DNA from: Heritagella sp051881655
GTDB taxonomy: Bacteria > Bacillota > Clostridia > Oscillospirales > Acutalibacteraceae
Assembly: GCA_051881655.1 (NCBI GenBank)
Contig: JBJEQH010000210.1
Location: 1-6,980 of the forward strand
DNA: 6,980 nt
Reading direction: 5' to 3'
Part shown: positions 1 through 5,703 of the stretch, in pieces
Layout of the letters: each line of letters opens with the position of its first letter
Position numbering within the stretch: the first letter of the stretch is position 1
Position numbers and translations under genes: made by a program
The notes under the pieces: generated by a model
What the model saw: only the letters and a program-made list of their open reading frames with translations
What the model was told of the DNA's origin: nothing
Database searches by the model: none

Positions 1-1294
1 TGCAGTGGGTTTTCAGCCCGGTCAGGCCGTAAATCACGTGGCAGCCGGCTTTTTCCAGCTTGCGTGCCCAAATGATGTTGTTTTCTTCGTCGAAGCGCGC
101 CTTCAATTCCACCAGAACCGTGACCTGCTTTCCGTTTTCGGCGGCGCGGATCAGAGCGGCGATGATGGGGGAGTGGCCGCTGACGCGGTACAGCGTCTGC
201 TTAATGGCCAGCACATTCGGGTCCTCCGCGGCGGTGCGGACAAAATCGACCACGCACTCAAAGCTGTCATAGGGGTGATGAACCAGGCGGTCCTTCTCCC
301 GGATGGCGTCGAAGATATTCTCATATCCCCAGAAATCGGCCGGGGGATACACCGGGCGGACCGGCTCGTAGCACATGGATTCAAACCCGGACAGACCGGC
401 GAACTTTCCAAGGAAGGTCAGATCCAGCGGGCCGGTCACCTCGTAGATATCGTGGGGTTTTACCTTCAGGCTCTCGGTCAGGAAGGCGCGGATCTCGTCA
501 TCGCAATGGGACAGAAGCTCCAGCCGCACCGGACGGCCATGCTTGCGGCGCTTGATGGATTTTTGAATTTCGTTGAGGAAATCCTCGGCCTCTTCGTCGA
601 TTTCCAGATCGCTGTCGCGCGTCAGACGGAACGGACAACACGCCTCGATTTTCTGCAGATCAAACAGCTCGGGCATAAAGTGGATAATCAGATCCTCCAG
701 CAGGATAAAGGTACGGCCCTCCTGCTCCGGGATTTCCAGAAAACGGGGCAGAATCCCGGGAACCTGCACGACCGCAAAGTGGGCGCCCTTTTCTTTTTTG
801 ATCGAGAGGCGCACGGCAATATTCAGGGTCTTATTGGCGAGGAACGGGAACGGGCGGCTGGTATCCACGGCCAGCGGGGTTAAAACCGGGAACAGAACCC
901 GGTGAAAGTAATCGGCCACATAACTCTGCTGCTGCGGCGAAAGATCACTGCCATCCACAAAGCGGATGCCGCAGCGCCGCAAAAGGGGCAGAATCGAGCG
1001 GGTATAGACGGAATACTGCTTTTCCATGAAGGCATGGGTTTTGGCATTCAGCTCGGTGAGCAGCTTTTGCGGGGTCAAACCGCTGGGATCCGGCGTTTTA
1101 TAATCGGCCCGCACCTGTTCTTTCACACCGGCCACACGGACCATGAAAAATTCATCCAGATTCGAACCGGAGATGGACAGGAAGCGAAGCCGCTCCATCA
1201 GCGGATTTTCCTTTTTCATGGATTCCTCCAGCACACGCATGTTGAAATCCATCCAGCTCAGTTCCCGGTTATAGTAAGGAAAACGATTTTCCAT
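1..1294 (-). CDS. ppk1: Polyphosphate kinase 1, N-terminal 431 residues (runs off left edge)
   Basis: Polyphosphate kinase reversibly transfers the gamma phosphate of ATP onto long-chain polyphosphate through a phosphohistidine intermediate. The reading frame is open to the window edge and gives 431 codons; the family is about 690-720 residues, so roughly 40% is missing. Visible motifs are YYNRELSWMDFN (7-18), SGSNLDEFFMVRVAG (42-56), LAIKQTLYRV (362-371), VELKARFDEENNI (395-407) and YGLTGLKTHC at the end. From memory of the E. coli enzyme, N45 matches the ATP-contacting Asn45, R370 and R400 match the magnesium-binding Arg375 and Arg405, and H430 matches the phosphorylated His435. The constant offset of five for the last three supports a functional enzyme. 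It lies 21 bases after ppx and is presumably cotranscribed. An AAAGGTG site precedes it. An in-frame TTG at 1300 has better spacing to that site than the ATG at 1294, so the start is uncertain by two codons. Confidence 0.96.
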   Translation of the reverse strand, partial: MENRFPYYNRELSWMDFNMRVLEESMKKENPLMERLRFLSISGSNLDEFFMVRVAGVKEQVRADYKTPDPSGLTPQKLLTELNAKTHAFMEKQYSVYTRSILPLLRRCGIRFVDGSDLSPQQQSYVADYFHRVLFPVLTPLAVDTSRPFPFLANKTLNIAVRLSIKKEKGAHFAVVQVPGILPRFLEIPEQEGRTFILLEDLIIHFMPELFDLQKIEACCPFRLTRDSDLEIDEEAEDFLNEIQKSIKRRKHGRPVRLELLSHCDDEIRAFLTESLKVKPHDIYEVTGPLDLTFLGKFAGLSGFESMCYEPVRPVYPPADFWGYENIFDAIREKDRLVHHPYDSFECVVDFVRTAAEDPNVLAIKQTLYRVSGHSPIIAALIRAAENGKQVTVLVELKARFDEENNIIWARKLEKAGCHVIYGLTGLKTHC

Positions 1295-1315
1295 TTTCAA
1301 TTTTCACACCTTTCG

Positions 1316-2881
1316 TTACAGCATCAGCAGCTTTACATGGAAAACGGGGTCAATTCCGAAAACCTCTTTAAAGAAACCGGCGCATTGTTCAAACGCCCAT
1401 TTTTCCAGCTGCATATCGTCGTTTCCGCTTCCGGTGATCATCAGCTTTTCCTTATCCAGCTTGATCTTCAGGTCACCAATTTTCTGCTTTCCGCTGCGGT
1501 CCAGGGCATTGGCCAGGCGGAAGATGGCGACTGATTTCGAGATCACCAGTTTTTCGGCCGGAGTGGTCCGGGCGAACTTAATCTCCGAGAAATCCGGTTT
1601 TGTCAGTTCGTTGTAACCCGAAATGACGGCCACCAGGTTGATTTCCTCTTTTGTCAGGCCGTACAGGTCAAAATTGCGGATCAGATAGAAAATGCTGCGG
1701 AACCGCTCACTGCCGTCCACAAAGCGCCCGCAATCGTGCAGAATGGCCGAGAGCTGCAGCAGCAGCCGGACGCGGTCGGGCAGGCCGTGGATCGGCCGGG
1801 TTTTATCGAAAATCTGCAGGGCAATGCGTGAAACCATCTCCCAATGCTTCGGGTTGCAGTCGAAACGCCGGGCAATGGTGGCAGCGCAGCAGACGGCGCT
1901 GTCGCACAGATGCGCATCATAGGACTCTTTGGCTTTGGGTAGAAGCATCTCACGTAGCAGCTCATCCCACAGTTCCACCTGCGGGGAGATCACGGTTTTT
2001 TCCGAGGCGCACGGCTGCAAACAGCAGTAAATGGCCAGCGCCGAGTAGACCGCGGCGGCCTCGTCCTCGTGGATGCCATACCGCTCGCCAATGGCCTCGG
2101 GAGCCATGGAGCAAATGGTGCGGTACAGGTTCTGCATGCGCTCGGCCTCAATCCAGTAGCAGCCGTTTTCCTCCCGTGCGCCGCACAGGCGGGCGATAAT
2201 GCTGTCCTCACTGCCGCACAAGACCAGATTTTTCACCGGGAAATCCCGCAGGAATGAGAGCAGGGGAGAGAGCATATTGGCCAGGTATTCCTCGATTACC
2301 TGATGGAACTGCTCCGGATTATCCTGGATGCCGCTGAAAACATCGTGCAGCTTTACCGATCCGATGGGAAGGTGCTGGCTGTACACAATGTGGGCGCCGT
2401 CATACAGGGCCACGCCGATGCTGCCGGTGCCGATGTAGGTGAGCAGTGAGACCTCTTTGGCGGCTTTTTCAATTTTCTGCAGGGTCCCCAGCATACTGTA
2501 GTAGATCAGCGTTTTTTCCTCGTCGTCTTCCAGTACCTTCACATCTATGCCGCCCAGTACATGAAGCTGGTCCTCCACATACGACCGGTTTTCCGCTTCC
2601 CGCAGGGCGGTGGTGGCCACCACCATGGGCTGGGTAATTCCGTACCCCTGCAGCGTCTCGGAAAAACCCCGCAGAATGCGGGATAATTCCCGGGTGGTCG
2701 CAAAGCTGATGGATCCGGTATGGAAAACCTCATGCCCCAGGGGCAGGGAATAGCGCAGTTGATCCAGGGTTTGCACTTCTCCATGGCGCAGCTGGGCCAC
2801 ACGCATTTTCACCACACGCGATCCGATATCAATGACAGCGGCCGCCCGAACCGCTGCTTTTCCGCTCTTTTTCGGTTTCAT
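1316..2881 (-). CDS. ppx: Ppx/GppA-family phosphatase with C-terminal HD-like domain
   Basis: This 521-residue protein matches the exopolyphosphatase/pppGpp phosphatase family, which releases phosphate from polyphosphate ends. The N-terminal ASKHA fold (about 13-310) shows AAVIDIGS (14-21), VATTALREA (88-96), VKVLEDDEEKTLIY (114-127), YIGTGSIG (149-156) and LPIGSVKL (171-178). The C-terminal half resembles an HD domain: AILHDCGRF (379-387) keeps H382 and D383, and LANALDRSGKQKI (456-468) keeps a late Asp. Two usual features are changed. The phosphate-binding DIGGGSTE motif reads YIGTGSIG, and the later HD histidines are absent (SERFRSIFYLI; SGYN in place of RYH). I recall other clostridial relatives with HDCGKYI and YN at these sites, so the HD change may be lineage-typical. 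A strong GGAGGTGG ribosome site lies seven bases before ATG. Pairing with ppk1 argues for polyphosphate turnover, but catalytic activity versus a regulatory or sensing role is open. Confidence 0.9.
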   Translation of the reverse strand: MKPKKSGKAAVRAAAVIDIGSRVVKMRVAQLRHGEVQTLDQLRYSLPLGHEVFHTGSISFATTRELSRILRGFSETLQGYGITQPMVVATTALREAENRSYVEDQLHVLGGIDVKVLEDDEEKTLIYYSMLGTLQKIEKAAKEVSLLTYIGTGSIGVALYDGAHIVYSQHLPIGSVKLHDVFSGIQDNPEQFHQVIEEYLANMLSPLLSFLRDFPVKNLVLCGSEDSIIARLCGAREENGCYWIEAERMQNLYRTICSMAPEAIGERYGIHEDEAAAVYSALAIYCCLQPCASEKTVISPQVELWDELLREMLLPKAKESYDAHLCDSAVCCAATIARRFDCNPKHWEMVSRIALQIFDKTRPIHGLPDRVRLLLQLSAILHDCGRFVDGSERFRSIFYLIRNFDLYGLTKEEINLVAVISGYNELTKPDFSEIKFARTTPAEKLVISKSVAIFRLANALDRSGKQKIGDLKIKLDKEKLMITGSGNDDMQLEKWAFEQCAGFFKEVFGIDPVFHVKLLML

Positions 2882-2920
2882 CAGGAAACCACCTCCGAGT
2901 ATTCACAGAATGAAAAGAAG

Positions 2921-2936
2921 GCAGACCGGGGTCTGC
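2921..2936 (-). other. Leader hairpin of the ppx-ppk1 transcript
   Basis: A perfect inverted repeat GCAGAC-CCCG-GTCTGC (minus strand) sits between the predicted transcription start near 2942 and the ppx ribosome site near 2896. It is followed on the minus strand by a pyrimidine stretch CTTCTTTTC. It may be a weak attenuator, a 5' stabilising hairpin or a DNA-level operator; the sequence alone does not decide. Confidence 0.4.
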
Positions 2937-2948
2937 TCTTACTCCTCT

Positions 2949-2976
2949 ATTATAACAGGTTTGCTGCAAAATTCAA
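2949..2976 (-). promoter_or_regulatory. Sigma-A promoter of ppx-ppk1
   Basis: On the minus strand, TTGAAT (2976-2971), a 16-base spacer and a perfect TATAAT (2954-2949) predict a start near 2942, about 60 bases before the ppx ATG. It lies downstream of the terminator of the PH-domain gene, so the polyphosphate genes form a separate unit. Confidence 0.7.
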
Positions 2977-3013
2977 TAAAATCGAAGGGACCATCAGGGA
3001 TATTTTGTGCAAG

Positions 3014-3046
3014 AAAAAGCCGGCTTTGCCCGAGGGCAGAACCGGC
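3014..3046 (-). terminator. Intrinsic terminator of the PH-domain gene
   Basis: On the minus strand, a 12-position stem (GCCGGTTCTGCC against GGCAAAGCCGGC, with one wobble and one mismatch) with loop CTCG is followed by TTTTT. It begins five bases after the stop codon of the PH-domain gene. Confidence 0.85.
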
Positions 3047-3051
3047 AGAGT

Positions 3052-3486
3052 TCACGAATCCATTTCGTCATCCAGATCGGAATCATCGTCCAGATCATTA
3101 TCGTCGCGCATCGAGAAATCATGATCTCCCATCACTTCACTCAGGCGCATCCGGCGGGCCATTTTCATCTCCTCCACCTGGGCATGGAGCATCTCTTTGA
3201 CATCCAGAGAATGGCGGATGTTTTTCAGGCGCAGTTCCGGCAGAGTTTTATCGCTGGAATACACCGTAATGGTTCCCATACCGAACAGACGCTGGCCCAG
3301 CGTGCGGCTTAAGGACAGATCGCGAACCCGGTACAGCAGCACTTCGTCCATGTGCATATTGAAAAACCCTTTTACCAGGAACAGACGGTCCTCGCTCATG
3401 CGGTAGCGGGTAAAGCTCAGGGGCAGCCCCAGTACCCGGCGGCGGTCCTTCCAGATGTATTCAATCGGTGGGTTCTTTCTTCCCAT
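3052..3486 (-). CDS. Small bacterial PH-domain protein with acidic tail
   Basis: A 144-residue soluble protein of the bacterial pleckstrin-homology type (bPH2, formerly DUF304-like). The core runs from about 10 to 110: YIWKDRRRVLGLPLSFTRYRMSED, then RLFLVKGFFNMHMDEVLLYR, then VRDLSLSRTLGQRLFGMGTI and TVYSSDKTLPELRLKNIRHS. The pattern of an aromatic-basic strand, a LY(R)V.D(I/L) strand, RTLxQRLFGxGT and a final helix matches proteins I recall in many Clostridia. The molecular function is unknown; no membrane segment is visible, unlike YdbT-type relatives. A short C-terminal tail (128-144) is almost entirely Asp, Glu, Asn, Ser and Leu. The ATG at 3486 is chosen because AAGGAG lies six bases before it; a longer frame to 3618 would read through the promoter. 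It is monocistronic, with its own promoter and terminator. Confidence 0.85.
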   Translation of the reverse strand: MGRKNPPIEYIWKDRRRVLGLPLSFTRYRMSEDRLFLVKGFFNMHMDEVLLYRVRDLSLSRTLGQRLFGMGTITVYSSDKTLPELRLKNIRHSLDVKEMLHAQVEEMKMARRMRLSEVMGDHDFSMRDDNDLDDDSDLDDEMDS

Positions 3487-3534
3487 AGGTCGCTCCTTCC
3501 CCCGCTGCTTGTTCGCAGGGACTGTGTTTTTTTC

Positions 3535-3563
3535 ATTATAATCGTTTTTTTCCATAAAAGCAA
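3535..3563 (-). promoter_or_regulatory. Promoter of the PH-domain gene
   Basis: On the minus strand, TTGCTT (3563-3558), a 17-base spacer and TATAAT (3540-3535) give a predicted start near 3528 and a leader of about 40 bases. The same TTGCTT -35 with 17-base spacing occurs before the serine hydrolase gene. Confidence 0.7.
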
Positions 3564-3643
3564 GAAAAAGGCAGGGGCAGAGGCGATTTCTTATGGGGAC
3601 CCAAAGAAGGCAGATCAAAGCCCCTCTTTTTACAGAGAATCGC

Positions 3644-3682
3644 CGAAAAAGGCCGCCTGAAAAAATCAGACGGCCTTTTTCG
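3644..3682. terminator. Strong bidirectional terminator
   Basis: Two 17-base arms, CGAAAAAGGCCGCCTGA (3644-3660) and its near-perfect complement (3666-3682, one G-T position), flank a loop of five A. Both strands show a GC stem flanked by A and T runs, so either direction could stop here. On the minus strand it closes the structured RNA region described next. Confidence 0.9.
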
Positions 3683-3827
3683 ACAAAGAGGGAAACAACA
3701 TGAAAATATCAGAACCCAAAAATGGGGAATTGGTAGTCTGAGCGCACTGCAGGGCCGGTATTCCGTCCACCGGGCAGCCATGCTCAGTATGTTTTCCACA
3801 GAGGTTGGTTTTGTTCTCTGTTGTGTC
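3644..3827 (-). ncRNA. Putative structured RNA, 6S-like
   Basis: No convincing protein is encoded here. Read on the minus strand, the 5' end (3823-3811) pairs with 3684-3698 through CAA, AGAG and AACAA blocks, with one bulged base on one side and three on the other. In the middle, CTGAGC (3787-3782) pairs perfectly with GCTCAG (3743-3738). Inside that, CTGC/GCAG and CCGGT/ACCGG extend an irregular hairpin with loop 3768-3760. Two long unpaired strands (about 3810-3788 and 3737-3699) form a central bubble. A strong terminator follows directly. Length near 180 nt, closing stem, bubble and a terminal stem starting with CUGAGC/GCUC resemble 6S RNA, the RNA polymerase-binding regulator; I recall E. 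coli 6S also having CUGAGC paired to GCUCGG there. The architecture is seen; the 6S identity is inference. The alternative is the 3' UTR of the serine hydrolase transcript. Confidence 0.45.
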
Positions 3828-3830
3828 TTT

Positions 3831-3836
3831 AGTATA
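3831..3836 (-). promoter_or_regulatory. Candidate -10 box of the structured RNA
   Basis: TATACT on the minus strand lies four to seven bases upstream of the predicted 5' end of the RNA. No good -35 is present at 16-18 bases; that stretch reads AAAATG and overlaps the palindrome TGTGTACACA (3846-3855). Confidence 0.35.
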
Positions 3837-3865
3837 CGTGGGGATTGTGTACACATTTTGAAGAA

Positions 3866-3898
3866 AAAGCAAAGGATCTGCGAAAGTTTTTTTGCTTT
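3866..3898. terminator. Weak terminator-like hairpin after the serine hydrolase gene
   Basis: AAAGCAAA (3866-3873) and TTTGCTTT (3891-3898) form an eight-base stem with a 17-base loop, and each strand has a T-rich run after it. It lies five bases beyond the hydrolase stop codon. The stem is AT-rich with a long loop, so termination would be inefficient; the stronger terminator at 3644-3682 could act as back-up. Confidence 0.4.
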
Positions 3899-3903
3899 AT
3901 TTT

Positions 3904-4812
3904 TTACAATTGCGGATACAGGCACTGCCAGATCATATCGTGGAGAGGCCGGGGGCTGCCGGGCTTCTCGGCCAAAAGGGTGATCACACTGTCCTTTTCC
4001 GGCAGTAGAATCGAGAACTGGCCGTATTTTCCATCGGCCCGCGCGCTGTTATGCTCTCCCCGCCAGAACAGATAGCCGTAGCCGCTCCCGCCGTAACCGG
4101 TGCCGTCGCCGTTTTCCTGCTGCTTTTTCGTGGCTTCTTTCAGATAATCGGGATCCAGCAGCTGTTTTCCCTCCCAGTTTCCCAGCTGCAGGCAGAACTG
4201 CCCGAAGCGGTGCAGCTCGGTGCAGGTGAGAAAAAGGCCGCCGGCACCGAAGGTGTACCCCAGCGGGTCCTGCTCCCACATGGGGCGGGTAATGTGCAGC
4301 GGGGCAAACAGCCGCGGCATCAGATAACTGACCAGATCACAGCCGGCCCTGCGCTGAATCAGCACCCCCATCAGATAGGGACCGGCGTTGTTGTAAACAA
4401 ATTTTTCCCCGGGGGTAAAGGTAAAGGGCCGGGAAAGGGCGTAGCGCACCCAGTCCTTTTCCGGCAGGAACGGCCGCTCACCGCCCATCAGGCAGGAGGT
4501 TTCCGGCCCCAGCGACATGGTCAGCAAATCGCGCACCGTGGCCTGCTGCAGATATACGCTGGTGTTTTCCGGCAGATCACCGGAAAACACATCGGTCAGT
4601 TTATCCGAGAGGGAGAATAACCCCTCCTGCAGGGCAAAACCGGCGGCAATGCTGGTAAAGCTCTTGCTGGCGGAATAGATGTTTCGGCGGCAGCAGTCGT
4701 CAAAGTGAAGTTCTCCCCGCAGTTCACCCCCCTGGGTGACCAATACATCCCAGAGGCGCAGGTCCTGCTCCTTTTGCCGCTTTTTTACGTCATCAAATTG
4801 AATGGGATTCAT
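3904..4812 (-). CDS. Serine hydrolase of the beta-lactamase/penicillin-binding fold
   Basis: A 302-residue class C beta-lactamase-related serine hydrolase. The nucleophile motif is S47-A-S-K50 in NIYSASKSFTS, the second motif is Y140-N-N142 in KFVYNNAGPYLMG, and the third, normally KTG or HxG, is probably K262-Y263-G264 in GKYGQFSILLPEKD. This family hydrolyses esters, amides or peptides through an acyl-serine; members include DD-peptidases and esterases, and the substrate cannot be told here. No signal peptide is visible at the N-terminus (MNPIQFDDVKKRQKEQDLRL), so it is likely cytoplasmic, which argues against a classical secreted beta-lactamase. The ATG at 4812 is preceded by AAAGGAG at eight bases, whereas the open frame continuing to 5433 is low-complexity antisense of the next gene. 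It is divergent from the alpha/beta hydrolase, with 125 bases between starts. Confidence 0.92.
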   Translation of the reverse strand: MNPIQFDDVKKRQKEQDLRLWDVLVTQGGELRGELHFDDCCRRNIYSASKSFTSIAAGFALQEGLFSLSDKLTDVFSGDLPENTSVYLQQATVRDLLTMSLGPETSCLMGGERPFLPEKDWVRYALSRPFTFTPGEKFVYNNAGPYLMGVLIQRRAGCDLVSYLMPRLFAPLHITRPMWEQDPLGYTFGAGGLFLTCTELHRFGQFCLQLGNWEGKQLLDPDYLKEATKKQQENGDGTGYGGSGYGYLFWRGEHNSARADGKYGQFSILLPEKDSVITLLAEKPGSPRPLHDMIWQCLYPQL

Positions 4813-4845
4813 AGTTTTGTCTCCTTTCGCGGTTTTCTGCTTTTC

Positions 4846-4874
4846 ATAGTAATGATCTTCCGGGAAAAAAGCAA
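4846..4874 (-). promoter_or_regulatory. Promoter of the serine hydrolase gene
   Basis: On the minus strand, TTGCTT (4874-4869), a 17-base spacer and TACTAT (4851-4846) predict a start near 4839 and a leader of about 27 bases carrying AAAGGAG. Confidence 0.65.
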
Positions 4875-4889
4875 GAGCATGGGCAGTGG

Positions 4890-4918
4890 TTTTGCAAAAA
4901 GAGAAAATGTGGTACAAT
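4890..4918 (+). promoter_or_regulatory. Possible promoter of the alpha/beta hydrolase gene
   Basis: TACAAT (4913-4918) is a good -10, with a poor TTTTGC at 17 bases or TTGCAA at 15 bases upstream. The predicted start near 4925 falls inside the ribosome binding site AAAGGAGG (4923-4930), which would leave an extremely short leader. The real promoter may therefore be elsewhere. Confidence 0.35.
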
Positions 4919-4937
4919 GCGTAAAGGAGGTGAGGGG

Positions 4938-5693
4938 ATGGACAGAAGGGTAAAGACAGAAACAATACAGGGGATGGAGACCGCAGCTTTACCGCCCGAA
5001 TTGTCCGGCGGCATGGCGGAGTGCAGTGCCATGCTGCTGCTGACCGGGCAGGAGCCGGGGGGCTTTCTGCGGGACGTGAGGGCCACCGCGGGAAAGGACG
5101 GCACTCCGCTTCCCGTTTCCTGCTGGCTGCTGGCCGTGAAAATTCCCGATTGGAACCGGGACTGCTCCCCCTATCCGGCACCGCCCCTGCGGGAGGGAGA
5201 AGAGGCTTTTTCCGGGGGATCGGCGGCTTTTTACCGGCGCCTGGAAGAGGAAATCTGGCCCGTCTTTTCCCGCGGGTATGGAGTTTTCCCCGTATGGCGC
5301 GGGCTGATGGGTTATTCGCTGGCCGGGCTGTTTGCCCTGCATGAGGGGTGGCGGCACAGCGAGTACCGGGGCATCGCCTGTCTGTCCGGCTCGCTGTGGT
5401 ATCCGGGCTGGATCGACCGGTTCTGCGGGTCAAAACCGGCCCGGGATGACCTCTCCCTCTATTTGTCCCTGGGCACGAAGGAGGAGAAAAGCCGCCATCC
5501 GCTGCTGGGGCAGGTGGGAGTTTGCTGCCAAAGGGCCTGTGACCATGGGAAACGCTGCCTGCAAAATCCGGAGCAGCTTCTCTATGAGCGTCTGCCCGGC
5601 GGCCATGGGCACGAAGTGGTTCGGCGCTATATCCGGGCCATCCGGTTTTTGGCCGGTGAAAACGAAAAGAGAGAAGAGTCCCCCTGCCGCTGA
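4938..5693 (+). CDS. Alpha/beta hydrolase, BesA-like putative esterase family
   Basis: A 251-residue predicted esterase of the alpha/beta-hydrolase superfamily (putative esterase/BesA type, COG2819-like). The nucleophile elbow is G125-Y-S127-L-A-G130 in MGYSLAGLFALHEG, followed by the family signature LSGSLWYPGWIDRF (149-162) and LYLSLGTKEEKSRHPLL (174-190). The catalytic histidine is probably H223 in LPGGHGHEV, although H225 is possible. The acid normally sits in a LGDxE context, but here position 180 is Thr, leaving E182, E183 or another residue to serve. Relatives cleave siderophore esters, S-formylglutathione or simple carboxyl esters; no iron or transport gene is adjacent, so the substrate is unknown. 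There is no signal peptide, so it is cytoplasmic. The ATG at 4938 follows AAAGGAGG by seven bases; an upstream in-frame ATG at 4917 lacks a site. It converges with the AraC-type gene. Confidence 0.88.
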   Translation: MDRRVKTETIQGMETAALPPELSGGMAECSAMLLLTGQEPGGFLRDVRATAGKDGTPLPVSCWLLAVKIPDWNRDCSPYPAPPLREGEEAFSGGSAAFYRRLEEEIWPVFSRGYGVFPVWRGLMGYSLAGLFALHEGWRHSEYRGIACLSGSLWYPGWIDRFCGSKPARDDLSLYLSLGTKEEKSRHPLLGQVGVCCQRACDHGKRCLQNPEQLLYERLPGGHGHEVVRRYIRAIRFLAGENEKREESPCR

Positions 5694-5703
5694 ACCGGTG
5701 GGG

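Noticed and set aside
5..1534. Long plus-strand open frames (5-883 and 902-1534)
   Set aside because: They are antisense to the well-supported ppk1 and ppx genes, match no family I recognise, and lack ribosome sites; they reflect codon bias of the opposite strand.
3700..3741. Tiny plus-strand frame MKISEPKNGELVV
   Set aside because: It is only 13 residues with a weak upstream purine run and directly follows a terminator on that strand, so it is probably chance.
3793..3801. TTTTCCACA, similar to a DnaA box
   Set aside because: There is a single imperfect copy with no cluster, AT-rich unwinding element or origin genes nearby.
3846..3855. Palindrome TGTGTACACA
   Set aside because: It is a ten-base palindrome with no repeat elsewhere in the window; it could be an operator for the RNA upstream region, but nothing else supports it.
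3666..3925. Minus-strand open frames in the intergenic region (68 and 129 residues)
   Set aside because: They have no ribosome site, no recognisable domain and an atypical composition; the region is better explained by RNA structure and a terminator.
3904..4812. Reading the serine hydrolase as an antibiotic-resistance beta-lactamase
   Set aside because: It has no signal peptide, its third motif is not a KTG, and the family is dominated by other esterases and peptidases; resistance cannot be inferred.
4813..5433. N-terminal extension of the serine hydrolase frame to 5433
   Set aside because: The extension is Arg/Pro-rich low-complexity antisense to the esterase gene and spans its promoter region. 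A clear ribosome site and promoter support the start at 4812.
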